Positions 1 through 4,998 of a stretch of DNA of 10,457 nt are shown here, piece by piece. The notes below the pieces were generated by a model. The model did no database searches. It was not told the origin of the DNA and saw only the letters and a program-made list of their open reading frames with translations. The translations under genes were made by a program, and so were the position numbers. This DNA is from an uncultured Prevotella sp. (GTDB taxonomy: Bacteria; Bacteroidota; Bacteroidia; Bacteroidales; Bacteroidaceae), in the NCBI GenBank assembly GCA_900557255.1, contig USSA01000097.1, forward strand, positions 1 through 10,457, written 5' to 3'. Each line of letters begins with the position of its first letter. Positions within the stretch are counted from its first letter, which is position 1.

Positions 1-50
1 GTAGTACAACAGTAAGACGATTACTCATGCCCATAGGGGTGCTGAGTAGT

Positions 51-58
51 TACTTTTG
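51..58 (+). promoter_or_regulatory. Possible upstream -7 box TACTTTTG
   Basis: TACTTTTG matches the Bacteroidetes housekeeping-sigma -7 consensus TAnnTTTG. I see no good TTTG-type -33 box 19-21 bases upstream. If active it would give a long (over 200 nt) leader for the outer-membrane protein gene, upstream of the better-placed box at 123-130. Bases 1-50 hold no supportable gene; a neighbouring gene may end or start off the left edge. Confidence 0.25.
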
Positions 59-122
59 CTGTTTATAAGTTTAATTTAGTTTAAAATATCAACATAAAAG
101 TTCTTCGTATCTGCATTTTTAG

Positions 123-130
123 TACTTTTG
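123..130 (+). promoter_or_regulatory. Bacteroidetes-type promoter -7 box (TACTTTTG) for the outer-membrane protein operon
   Basis: TACTTTTG, followed by CAAA, fits the TAnnTTTG -7 element of the Bacteroidetes primary sigma factor exactly. The -33 region, about 20 bases upstream, is only a poor match (TTCTTC at 101-106). Transcription would begin near 136 and leave a leader of roughly 155 nt before the favoured ATG at 293. The leader can form stems, described separately. The call is by consensus match; no other gene start explains the box. Confidence 0.45.
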
Positions 131-135
131 CAAAT

Positions 136-209
136 GGAAAGAAAGAGGCTGTATACCTCCGCAATATGTATAACATTTAAAAAAGGAGAAAACTTGAGTT
201 TTTCTTTCC
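136..209 (+). other. Leader stem-loop candidate with Shine-Dalgarno-like GGAG in its loop
   Basis: GGAAAGAAA at 136-144 is the exact reverse complement of TTTCTTTCC at 201-209. It extends by one G-U and one A-U pair to 136-146/199-209. The 5' arm would lie at or next to the predicted transcription start. The loop contains AAAAAAGGAG ending at 188, then a TTG at 194 that opens a 10-codon frame stopping at 224-226, which runs into the 3' arm. Whether this is a leader peptide or chance is not decidable here. The stem is rich in A-U pairs and of modest strength. Confidence 0.25.
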
Positions 210-245
210 TATGGCTAAGGCTTTAAAAACTATAGTTACCAAGTC

Positions 246-288
246 ATGCAATGATAGCAGAAAATTTTCTCAAGCGGACTCATTGCAT
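246..288 (+). other. 9-bp perfect inverted repeat just before the favoured start codon
   Basis: ATGCAATGA (246-254) and TCATTGCAT (280-288) are perfect reverse complements separated by 25 bases. The right arm ends four bases before the ATG at 293. In RNA it could be a translation-controlling hairpin; in DNA an operator. The alternative upstream ATG at 251 lies inside the left arm, one more reason to prefer 293 as the start. Confidence 0.3.
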
Positions 289-292
289 TATT

Positions 293-2605
293 ATGAAACT
301 AAAGTTTATAATTATTATAGCATTATCCATTTCGAATAATATGGCATTTGCTCAAGAATGGAATTTAACAGGAAGACTATTTGATAAAGCTGCAGGCTCT
401 TTACCGTTGGAAGCCACGGAAATAATAGTAAGTCATCTTGATGGAGAATCTACCTCCAGTGGTTTTTCTGATAATCAAGGAAAGTTTACATTCTCTCTAC
501 CGTCAGGAAAGTTTGTCGTCAGATACAGACAATTAGGTGATATATTAAAAGCTGACACCATTGACGTACACAACAATGTTGATTTGGGCGATATCATGTT
601 GACTGTGAAGGAGCACACACTGAATGAGGTGATGATTACCTCTCAGCGCAGACTATTTAGCCAGAAAGCTGGCAAACTTGTTTATCTTGTTCAAAACAGT
701 CCCTTTGCCAGTGGTTTCAATATGCGAGATATGCTCCATAATATTCCTCGTATAGATCCGACAAGTGATGAAATAAAGATTATTGGCAAAAACGGTGTAG
801 TTGTTTTGGTTAATGGTCATCGCATTAACTTAGATGGTAAAGATTTGGATATGTACCTACGCACCTTACCATCTGAAAATGTAAGCAAAATAGAACTTGT
901 AACCAATCCTTCTGCCGAATTTGATGCAGAAGGCAATTGCGGAGTAATCAATATTATTCTAAAGAGTAAGCCTGTGGGGTTTGATGGGAATGTCCACACG
1001 GTGTTAACACAACGCTCTCACTTTAGCGCAGAAGAAGGAATTGGACTGTCTTTTTCCTCAGGCAATTTTTCTGTTGAATACAAAATAAATAATTCCAATG
1101 AAAAGCGCCGCCAAATAGTACAGAATACTTATTCTTATCCTGACTATATGCGCTTTACGACCGACAATACTTTAAATAGGTATGACATACTAGGTCAGAA
1201 TCTAAATAGCAATTACCAATTAGGCGATTTGAATTTGGGATTTTTTGCAACATTAAATAATTCTCGCAGTAAAGCCCACCAAATGGGGCAGATGACTTTC
1301 AATGCAGACGCATGTCCATCGAATTCTTATTCCGAGTCGAATCACGATAAATACCGTTTGGAGACAATCTCCCCCTATGTGGACTGGAAACTTGATAGCT
1401 TAGGCAAAAAAGTAACGGTAAATTACAACTATATCCATGTCATTGACAAAATTAATCAGAATTTTGATTCGAGTACAGCACACAACTTCTCGAACAGCAA
1501 TAATGATTATAGCTATATCGTCAATACCCTGAGCGCAGATTTAAACCTTCCGTTTACTTGGCTAAATTTTGAGTTAGGTGGAAAATATTCCCATTTCAGG
1601 ACCAATAACGTCTCTGAGTTTGGAAGTAGAAATGGTTTTTTATATAAAGAAACGGTAACAGCCTTCTATGCAGATGTCAATCGAATGTTTGGCTTTTTTT
1701 ACGCCAAAGCTGGTTTACGATATGAACACACCAATGATGATGGAATAACATTAGAAGGGCTGTCCGTTTCTAATAAATATGATCACTGGTTCCCATTTGC
1801 AGAAATCTCATACAATCCTTCAGATAATCATTCCTTTGCCTTAAGCTACAGCAAACGTATTGACAGACCTTCTATGAATGATATGAATCCTACACGTGTT
1901 TTTCGTAACACCTACACATACACCGAAGGTAACGATAGACTTACACCATCGGTCATGGACAATTTGGAGTTTAACTATGTGTTTAAAGGAAATTTCTCTT
2001 TTAACCTGTATTATTATCACACATCTGATGCCATACAGAATCTGACTCAGGTAGTGGATGACTTGTTCACCAAGTATTCTCCAAAGAATTGTCTTACCAT
2101 TAATACTTTTGGTACAGATGCTAGTTATAATTTCTCATTTGGAAAATTCAATTTGTATTCAAGTGTATCTATGTTCTACGTTAAAGCAAAATCTTACGTT
2201 GACGAGCTGGATGACAAAGATTTGCGAAGTCTGAATACATCTTTTTCTGCCAATTTAAGTTACCGTTACAAAGTTTTGAACTTTTATGCGAACTATTATC
2301 ATGTGCTTCCAGGAATAGAAGAATCCTTTCACACTGGAAACATCGATTGTGTCGGCTTAGGATGCAAGATTGATATTATTAAGAACAAACTTCTTTTGAA
2401 TATACAAGCCCAAGACATCTTTAGTGGTACTAAGAGCAATAACAGAACTGAATATAAAGATTATGTCTTTAGAAACAGAATAAACAATGACAACACCTCA
2501 TTCCGTGTGGGATTGACTTATAATTTCGGCAAGCAAAAAGCTAAAAAGGCAGATATAAACATCAGCAACAATGAAACTAATCGCTTGCCTGATATAAAGA
2601 AATAA
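293..2605 (+). CDS. Outer-membrane beta-barrel protein, TonB-dependent-receptor-like
   Basis: Predicted outer-membrane receptor or porin. I chose ATG 293 (770 aa) over the in-frame ATG 251 because it begins a clean signal peptide: MKLK, a hydrophobic core FIIIIALSI, then AFA before Q21 as a signal peptidase I site. In 770-aa numbering, residues about 23-105 resemble a carboxypeptidase-regulatory-like beta-sandwich (SGFSDNQGKFTFSLPSG). Residues about 110-225 form a plug-like domain (LNEVMI, then VLVNGHRI, then ELVTNPSAEFDAEGNCGVINIILK, a typical end-of-plug motif). The rest is strand-rich barrel of the OMP_b-brl_3 kind, ending FRVGLTYNFG near residue 745 with a polar tail of about 25 residues. 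There is no SusD partner, so a SusC-type glycan system is unlikely; the substrate is unknown. The four-base gap to the next gene suggests co-transcription. The family call is firm; the cargo is not. Confidence 0.88.
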   Translation: MKLKFIIIIALSISNNMAFAQEWNLTGRLFDKAAGSLPLEATEIIVSHLDGESTSSGFSDNQGKFTFSLPSGKFVVRYRQLGDILKADTIDVHNNVDLGDIMLTVKEHTLNEVMITSQRRLFSQKAGKLVYLVQNSPFASGFNMRDMLHNIPRIDPTSDEIKIIGKNGVVVLVNGHRINLDGKDLDMYLRTLPSENVSKIELVTNPSAEFDAEGNCGVINIILKSKPVGFDGNVHTVLTQRSHFSAEEGIGLSFSSGNFSVEYKINNSNEKRRQIVQNTYSYPDYMRFTTDNTLNRYDILGQNLNSNYQLGDLNLGFFATLNNSRSKAHQMGQMTFNADACPSNSYSESNHDKYRLETISPYVDWKLDSLGKKVTVNYNYIHVIDKINQNFDSSTAHNFSNSNNDYSYIVNTLSADLNLPFTWLNFELGGKYSHFRTNNVSEFGSRNGFLYKETVTAFYADVNRMFGFFYAKAGLRYEHTNDDGITLEGLSVSNKYDHWFPFAEISYNPSDNHSFALSYSKRIDRPSMNDMNPTRVFRNTYTYTEGNDRLTPSVMDNLEFNYVFKGNFSFNLYYYHTSDAIQNLTQVVDDLFTKYSPKNCLTINTFGTDASYNFSFGKFNLYSSVSMFYVKAKSYVDELDDKDLRSLNTSFSANLSYRYKVLNFYANYYHVLPGIEESFHTGNIDCVGLGCKIDIIKNKLLLNIQAQDIFSGTKSNNRTEYKDYVFRNRINNDNTSFRVGLTYNFGKQKAKKADINISNNETNRLPDIKK

Positions 2606-2609
2606 GAAA

Positions 2610-3230
2610 ATGAAAATTATACAAAGTTTTTGGACCGGCAACAAGAATAGTCTGGCCGATAGTTATGGATGGCTTTTACCTATATTCAACTATCTGAGCT
2701 GGATTATTAGTTGTTATCAGTTACGACGTTATTATGATGATGTTACTTTGGTAACCGACAGTCAAGGATATGATGTTCTTATCAACAAATTGCACTTGCC
2801 ATATACGGATGTAATCGTATCTATTGACTGTCTGAATCATTATAATCCGAACTTGTGGGCATTGGCAAAAATTAAGGCCTACCAGTCTATAAAGGACCCA
2901 TTTATCCATGTTGATGGCGATGTTTTCATTTGGACAAAAATTGATGAAAGCCTAAGGGATCATGAACTCATTGTCCAGAATGAAGAAACTACAACTGACT
3001 ATTATGGAAAGATGTGGCGTGATATCCGTCATGCTATCAGCTATATGCCAGAGGAAATGAAACGATATGACCTTCATATTGATAACAAAGCTTATAATAT
3101 GGGCATTTTTGGAGGTACAGATATTGATTTTATTCAGCGATATACCTATAAGGCATTTGATTTTTCTATAAAAAGTTCTAATTTCCATAAAAATCCTCTT
3201 GTAAATCATTGGATATTTAGAAAAATATAG
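2610..3230 (+). CDS. DUF6734-like, glycosyltransferase-like protein, apparently C-terminally truncated
   Basis: The 206-residue product starts MKIIQSFWTG. It carries a DxD-like motif at FIHVDGDVFIW (D102-D104) and an AYNMGIFGGTD motif at residues 161-171. In GT-A-fold sugar transferases such pairs bind the nucleotide-sugar metal and the acceptor side, so a glycosyltransferase-like fold is an inference. From memory it matches the Bacteroidetes family DUF6734, whose members are clearly longer (about 300 residues or more). Similarity seems to stop near residue 185 (KAFDF), after which a low-complexity stretch runs to a stop. That suggests truncation or a junction near base 3165. No signal peptide or membrane segment is visible, so the protein should be cytoplasmic. 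It starts four bases after the outer-membrane protein gene, so the two are probably one operon. It may be a non-functional remnant. Confidence 0.72.
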   Translation: MKIIQSFWTGNKNSLADSYGWLLPIFNYLSWIISCYQLRRYYDDVTLVTDSQGYDVLINKLHLPYTDVIVSIDCLNHYNPNLWALAKIKAYQSIKDPFIHVDGDVFIWTKIDESLRDHELIVQNEETTTDYYGKMWRDIRHAISYMPEEMKRYDLHIDNKAYNMGIFGGTDIDFIQRYTYKAFDFSIKSSNFHKNPLVNHWIFRKI

Positions 3231-3238
3231 TATCTTTA
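3209..3238 (+). promoter_or_regulatory. Promoter-like element with no gene downstream
   Basis: TTGG at 3209-3212 and TATCTTTA at 3231-3238 resemble the -33 and -7 elements of a Bacteroidetes promoter, with one mismatch to TAnnTTTG and a spacer of about 18 bases. It spans the stop codon of the truncated upstream gene, and no ORF follows within 600 bases apart from a 25-codon candidate at 3653. It may be the promoter of a lost mobile gene or of a non-coding RNA. Confidence 0.22.
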
Positions 3239-3277
3239 CCCCCGAATTGAGGCGTTCTTTGCATATTGCAAAATACA

Positions 3278-3303
3278 GAAACGAGCAGAAGTCCGCTCGT
3301 TTC
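3278..3303 (+). terminator. Hairpin, possible terminator of the left operon
   Basis: GAAACGAGC (3278-3286) pairs perfectly with GCTCGTTTC (3295-3303) around an 8-base loop. It lies about 50 bases after the end of the truncated gene, the right place for a terminator. It lacks a proper run of T after the stem (CATATTG follows), so it could instead be an RNA-stabilising hairpin or part of a mobile-element end. Confidence 0.35.
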
Positions 3304-3313
3304 CATATTGTTA

Positions 3314-3328
3314 CCTATATAATATAGG
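3314..3328. other. 15-base AT-rich palindrome
   Basis: CCTATAT and ATATAGG flank a single central A, giving a perfect 7+1+7 palindrome. It is too tight to be a good RNA hairpin, so a dimeric protein-binding site is the more natural reading if it is functional. It is one of several inverted repeats in this stretch. Confidence 0.25.
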
Positions 3329-3343
3329 CAAACGACCAACTTC

Positions 3344-3358
3344 TTGATTTTCAATCAA
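3344..3358. other. Small 6-bp hairpin (TTGATT/AATCAA)
   Basis: TTGATT and AATCAA are perfect complements around the three-base loop TTC. On its own it could be chance; it is listed because it continues the series of hairpins from 3278 to 3761. Confidence 0.2.
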
Positions 3359-3402
3359 AGTCCAATTTAGAGCGAGTTAGTATTTTTAACAAAAGGGGCA
3401 AA

Positions 3403-3551
3403 GGGTTAACAGGTTAACAGTTAACAGCTGTTTTTTGCATCCTCCCCCTCTCCCATACCTTATATTATATATAAATATATATACTTATTATTATATGTGA
3501 GTGGGGGGAAAGTAGGCATTTTGGGCTGTTAACTGTTAACTCTGTTAACCC
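3403..3551. repeat. Large imperfect inverted repeat with two arrays of three GTTAAC palindromes
   Basis: The left arm (3403-3428) and right arm (3525-3551) are reverse complements over 26-27 bases with a single one-base gap. Each arm holds three GTTAAC hexamers: 3405, 3413 and 3420 on the left; 3528, 3535 and 3544 on the right. The 96-base centre keeps the symmetry: a C-rich tract (CCCCC at 3444-3448) faces a G-rich tract (GGGGGG at 3503-3508), and the apex (3461-3483) is an alternating AT tract. It could extrude as a cruciform, form a long RNA hairpin, or act as paired operator arrays. No protein gene lies inside it. The structure is plain; its function is unknown. Confidence 0.8.
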
Positions 3552-3594
3552 CCATTAGGGAAAATAGCCTTTCAGATGCTTCTTGATAATAGGT

Positions 3595-3688
3595 TAAGTG
3601 GCTTATATTAAGCCTAGTAAGAGTCATCAATGATGACCGGAAGGAGGCTTAAATGAAGCCTCGCAGTGGCAATAAATTGAGCCACTTG
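3595..3688 (+). ncRNA. Candidate structured RNA with two mutually exclusive folds
   Basis: Fold A nests three stems: AAGTGGCT 3596-3603 with AGCCACTT 3680-3687 (extendable to 3595-3605/3678-3688 with wobbles), TTAAGCCT 3608-3615 with AGGCTTAA 3645-3652, and GTCATCA 3623-3629 with TGATGAC 3631-3637. Fold B reuses the same bases: GAGGCTT 3644-3650 with AAGCCTC 3656-3662, and AGTGGC 3665-3670 with GCCACT 3681-3686. The sequence therefore repeats AGTGGC and AAGCCT directly, each with one shared complementary partner. Both folds cover a GGAAGGAGG Shine-Dalgarno-like sequence at 3639-3647. It matches no riboswitch, ribozyme or att site that I recognise. The strand is uncertain, since the pairing also works on the minus strand. 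Confidence 0.35.
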
Positions 3689-3730
3689 TGTATCCTTTAT
3701 CATACGCTTGTGTACAAAAATATAAAATAA
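3653..3730 (+). CDS. Possible 25-residue small protein with a strong Shine-Dalgarno
   Basis: The ATG at 3653 opens 25 codons (product starts MKPRSGNKLSH and ends VYKNIK) and stops at 3728-3730. AAGGAGG ends at 3647, five bases before the ATG, a near-perfect Shine-Dalgarno. That is unusual for Bacteroidetes, whose genes mostly lack one, as do the other genes here. The ORF ends four bases before the terminator hairpin at 3734. Its 5' half overlaps the alternative stems at 3644-3686. The product is basic, with no domain, clear membrane segment or recognised family. It may be a leader peptide, a small protein or chance. Confidence 0.2.
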   Translation: MKPRSGNKLSHLCILYHTLVYKNIK

Positions 3731-3733
3731 GTA

Positions 3734-3761
3734 AGGGCTGCCAGTACATCCTGGCAGCCCT
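3734..3761. terminator. 11-bp-stem intrinsic terminator, probably for the minus-strand sigma operon
   Basis: AGGGCTGCCAG (3734-3744) and CTGGCAGCCCT (3751-3761) pair perfectly around the loop TACATC. Read on the minus strand, the stem is followed by a U-rich stretch (TTATTTTATATTTTTG), and it lies about 100 bases after the anti-sigma-like stop codon. That fits termination of the sigma/anti-sigma transcript. On the plus strand the tail is TATTACG, so termination there would be weaker, although a hairpin between converging transcripts may serve both. Confidence 0.65.
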
Positions 3762-3863
3762 ATTACGTTAGTATGTTATGAAAAATTTGAGAGAATTGAA
3801 ACTTCACAGCTTCAGAATTGTTTTACTAAACATGATTTTTTATAGAGAAAGCATAGAAATAAT

Positions 3864-4364
3864 CTACTTTAATAACGTTGGAGACGTTGTTGGAGTGCTT
3901 ACCTGATCGATGCCTGTGCGTTGCATAGAATCAACCGAAGCAGAATCTCCCATGGCTACGGACACGCCCTTGCCACTCTTGATGTATCCTACGTTTTCAA
4001 CAGAATCATTGCCATTGTTCTGGAAAGGAACCTGAACTGCATTGCCCAATGTCAGGATGATAGCTACCACGGCAGCAGCCTTGAAGAGAGGCTTCAGGCG
4101 CTCTGTCAAAGAAATCACCTTTGCCTTGTTAGGCTTCTTGGTGTATTCGTCCTCAATCATCGCCATCATCTTCTGGTCGAAGTCATCACCCAGCGCCTCT
4201 TGCTTAGCCTCGCCCATCTCGTAAGAGAAGAGCGCTTGGTATGGCTTCAGCTCGGCAGGCAACTCGTCCTGGCTGAAGAATGCACGGAGAATCTCCTCTT
4301 CTTCGAGAGAAGTCTCGCCCTTCCAGTAGCGATCCAAAAGTTGGTTGATGTACTTATAATCCAT
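3864..4364 (-). CDS. Putative single-pass membrane anti-sigma-like protein
   Basis: The 166-residue protein has an acidic N-terminal cytoplasmic part (YINQLLDRYWKGETSLEEEEILRAFF, residues 5-30), one predicted membrane helix at about 94-112 (FKAAAVVAIILTLGNAVQV), and a polar Ser/Thr-rich C-terminus that would be periplasmic. This layout and its position directly after an ECF sigma gene suggest that it holds the sigma factor at the membrane. Its ATG lies inside the sigma gene, an 11-base overlap that implies translational coupling. It has no HxxxCxxC zinc anti-sigma motif and no FecR domain, so it is not one of the classic types. Similar short proteins follow sigma genes in other Bacteroidetes and are usually annotated as hypothetical. 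Sigma binding is inferred from context only. Confidence 0.7.
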   Translation of the reverse strand: MDYKYINQLLDRYWKGETSLEEEEILRAFFSQDELPAELKPYQALFSYEMGEAKQEALGDDFDQKMMAMIEDEYTKKPNKAKVISLTERLKPLFKAAAVVAIILTLGNAVQVPFQNNGNDSVENVGYIKSGKGVSVAMGDSASVDSMQRTGIDQVSTPTTSPTLLK

Positions 4365-4869
4365 ATCTGTCGAATTGTTGAAATCTTTGTTTGACTGTTT
4401 GACGAGCCCTGAAGATGTTCACCTTGACCTGGTCTTCCGTGATGCTGAGGATGTCTGCTATCTCCTTGTAGGATTTTCCTTCGATGTCTCGAAGCTGCAG
4501 ACAACTGCGTTGCTTTTCAGGCAACTCGTCGATAATATTCCTTACGATGTCCAGTTTGTCTTTCTGAATCATCCTTTCGGAGGGGGTAGAAGTGTTTTCG
4601 TCTAACCTTTCTGTATTCTGCTCTTCCAGCGAATCATTTTGATTTTCCATCTTCTTGATGCGGTCGAGCGAGAGGTTGCGAGCGATGGTGAGGCTGTATG
4701 CCTCGATGGAGTCAAGCTCTTGCCATCTGTCGCGAGCGTTCCAGACTTTAATCAGCGTATCCTGCACAACGTCTTCCGCTTCCTCCCGGTTGAGAGTAAT
4801 GCGAAGGGCCAGTCTGAAGAGTTTGTTCTTCAGCGGCAAAACATCGTTTTGGAAACTGATTTCTTTCAT
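4354..4869 (-). CDS. ECF-type RNA polymerase sigma factor (sigma-70 family)
   Basis: The 171-residue protein has the two-domain ECF layout. Region 2 lies at about residues 10-75, with DVVQDTLIKVW (33-43) for core binding and -10 melting and YSLTIARNLSLDRIKK (58-73). An acidic, Asn/Glu-rich linker spans about 75-104. Region 4 lies at about 107-162 (IIDELPEKQRSCLQLRDIEGKSYKEIADILSITEDQVKVNIFRARQTVKQRF), whose helix-turn-helix reads the -35 box. The usual length is 160-200 residues, so it is complete. The next gene overlaps its end by 11 bases and is probably its antagonist. An ECF-like promoter lies just upstream, which would mean autoregulation. The signal and regulon cannot be told from sequence. 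The nearby outer-membrane receptor is not an obvious target, because no FecR-type regulator links them. Confidence 0.93.
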   Translation of the reverse strand: MKEISFQNDVLPLKNKLFRLALRITLNREEAEDVVQDTLIKVWNARDRWQELDSIEAYSLTIARNLSLDRIKKMENQNDSLEEQNTERLDENTSTPSERMIQKDKLDIVRNIIDELPEKQRSCLQLRDIEGKSYKEIADILSITEDQVKVNIFRARQTVKQRFQQFDRYGL

Positions 4870-4884
4870 CCCTCTATAATTAAT

Positions 4885-4910
4885 GACGACTATGTTATAA
4901 GAAAGTTACA
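4885..4910 (-). promoter_or_regulatory. Candidate ECF-sigma promoter TGTAAC-N16-CGTC before the sigma gene
   Basis: On the minus strand TGTAAC (4910-4905) and CGTC (4888-4885) are exactly 16 bases apart. The elements and spacing are those of ECF promoters (an AAC-containing -35 and CGT-containing -10), for instance the Bacillus SigW/SigM/SigX class. Transcription would start around 4876-4880 and leave a leader of only about ten bases before the ATG at 4869, so the mRNA would be nearly leaderless. Autoregulation by the encoded sigma factor is the natural inference. A weaker TAnnTTTG-like box (TAACTTTC) overlaps the -35 element. Confidence 0.38.
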
Positions 4911-4963
4911 ACCAATCTTAAATTATTCCTGTTTTTAACTCTTATTAAGGAATGAAGGGCAAA

Positions 4964-4998
4964 TGAATTCTTCACTCTTCACTCTTCGTTCTTCACTT
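4964..4998 (-). repeat. Heptamer tandem repeat (GTGAAGA x4) at the 3' end of argB
   Basis: Read on the minus strand from 4996 to 4969 there are four 7-base units, GTGAAGA, ACGAAGA, GTGAAGA, GTGAAGA, ending in ATTCA (4968-4964). The argB stop codon TGA (4995-4993) lies inside the first unit. The same units in a different order follow speA at 5814-5848. Confidence 0.85.

Larger units (their letters stand above)
3231..3863. other. Gene-free, hairpin-dense intergenic region (overview)
   Basis: No convincing protein gene is visible here on either strand. The region separates the plus-strand operon on the left from the minus-strand operons on the right, so the two transcription units converge on it. 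It contains at least six inverted repeats listed individually, including a large GTTAAC-bearing one. I see no transposase, integrase, tRNA or CRISPR repeat. Bases 3762-3863, between the terminator hairpin and the anti-sigma-like gene, hold nothing I recognise. Confidence 0.7.

Noticed and set aside
3..68. Open plus-strand frame from the left edge ending TAA at 66-68 with a hydrophobic end (LLMPIGVLSSYFCCL)
   Set aside because: Only 21 codons are visible. It could be the tail of a gene off the edge, but an equally short minus-strand frame (ATG at 35, MGMSNRLTVVL) reads off the edge too. Neither can be supported.
251..292. Upstream ATG giving a 784-residue receptor
   Set aside because: It puts 14 polar residues ahead of a complete signal peptide that begins at 293, and the codon lies inside an inverted repeat.
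211..339. 42-codon plus-strand ORF starting ATG GCT AAG in the leader and overlapping the receptor start
   Set aside because: Its nearest Shine-Dalgarno-like GGAG is 22 bases upstream, it overlaps the receptor gene in another frame, and its product resembles no family I know.
3403..3551. CRISPR array or simple tandem repeat
   Set aside because: The GTTAAC units lie in two mirrored groups rather than regular repeat-spacer order, and no cas gene is present.
3614..3703. 29-codon minus-strand ORF across the structured segment
   Set aside because: It mirrors the inverted repeats, has no ribosome site, and matches no known family.
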